A stretch of DNA of 5,373 bases from an uncultured Ruminococcus sp. Its GTDB lineage: Bacteria; Bacillota; Clostridia; Oscillospirales; Ruminococcaceae. This document shows, piece by piece, positions 5,373 through 5,373 of the stretch. The position numbers were made by a program, and so were the translations under genes. The stretch lies in assembly GCA_902783235.1 (NCBI GenBank), contig CACZQG010000121.1, positions 1 through 5,373 of the forward strand, written 5' to 3'. Numbering within the stretch: the stretch's first letter is position 1; every line of letters starts with the position of its first letter. The notes under the pieces are model-generated. The model worked only from the letters and a program-made list of their open reading frames with translations. It was not told where the DNA came from and did not search any database.

Positions 5373-5373
5373 C

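Overview
The window looks like chromosomal DNA from a cellulosome-forming gut or rumen Ruminococcus or a close relative. Three things suggest this: a secreted glycoside hydrolase family 26 enzyme ending in a dockerin, the low-to-moderate GC content with GGAGG-type ribosome binding sites, and the Firmicutes gene order ylxM-ffh-rpsP-khpA-rimM. The genus is an inference; no rRNA or other species marker is present. Every supported gene is on the minus strand, so transcription runs from the right edge to the left.

Layout in transcription order. (1) 5058-5372: a 104-residue, charged, helical protein I do not recognise; its start lies at the window edge. (2) 4891-5057: an intergenic region with a convincing sigma-A promoter, whose -35 box lies inside a 10-bp palindrome. 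(3) 2971-4890: a TTG-initiated secreted GH26 protein, probably a beta-mannanase. Its order is signal peptide, CBM35-like domain, GH26 catalytic domain, Thr/Pro linker, dockerin. A 10-bp hairpin terminator follows at once. (4) 2648-2970: a non-coding spacer. It holds that terminator, a small GC-rich hairpin, a roughly 97-bp MITE-like inverted-repeat element and a near-consensus promoter for the next operon. (5) 1-2647: ylxM, ffh, rpsP, khpA and the first 81 codons of rimM. All are tightly spaced and appear to be driven by the single promoter at 2692-2721.

The left operon is housekeeping. YlxM and Ffh belong to signal-recognition-particle targeting. bS16 is a 30S protein, KhpA is a small KH-domain RNA binder, and RimM matures the 30S subunit. 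In related genomes trmD and rplS usually follow. The GH26 enzyme is an accessory polysaccharide-degrading gene whose export would use the Sec system. I see no functional link with the neighbouring operon beyond adjacency.

I found no undescribed multi-gene system. The most interesting parts are the inverted-repeat element, whose two arms differ by compensatory base changes that keep each arm's hairpin, and the symmetric -10 region of the ylxM promoter facing an orphan plus-strand terminator.
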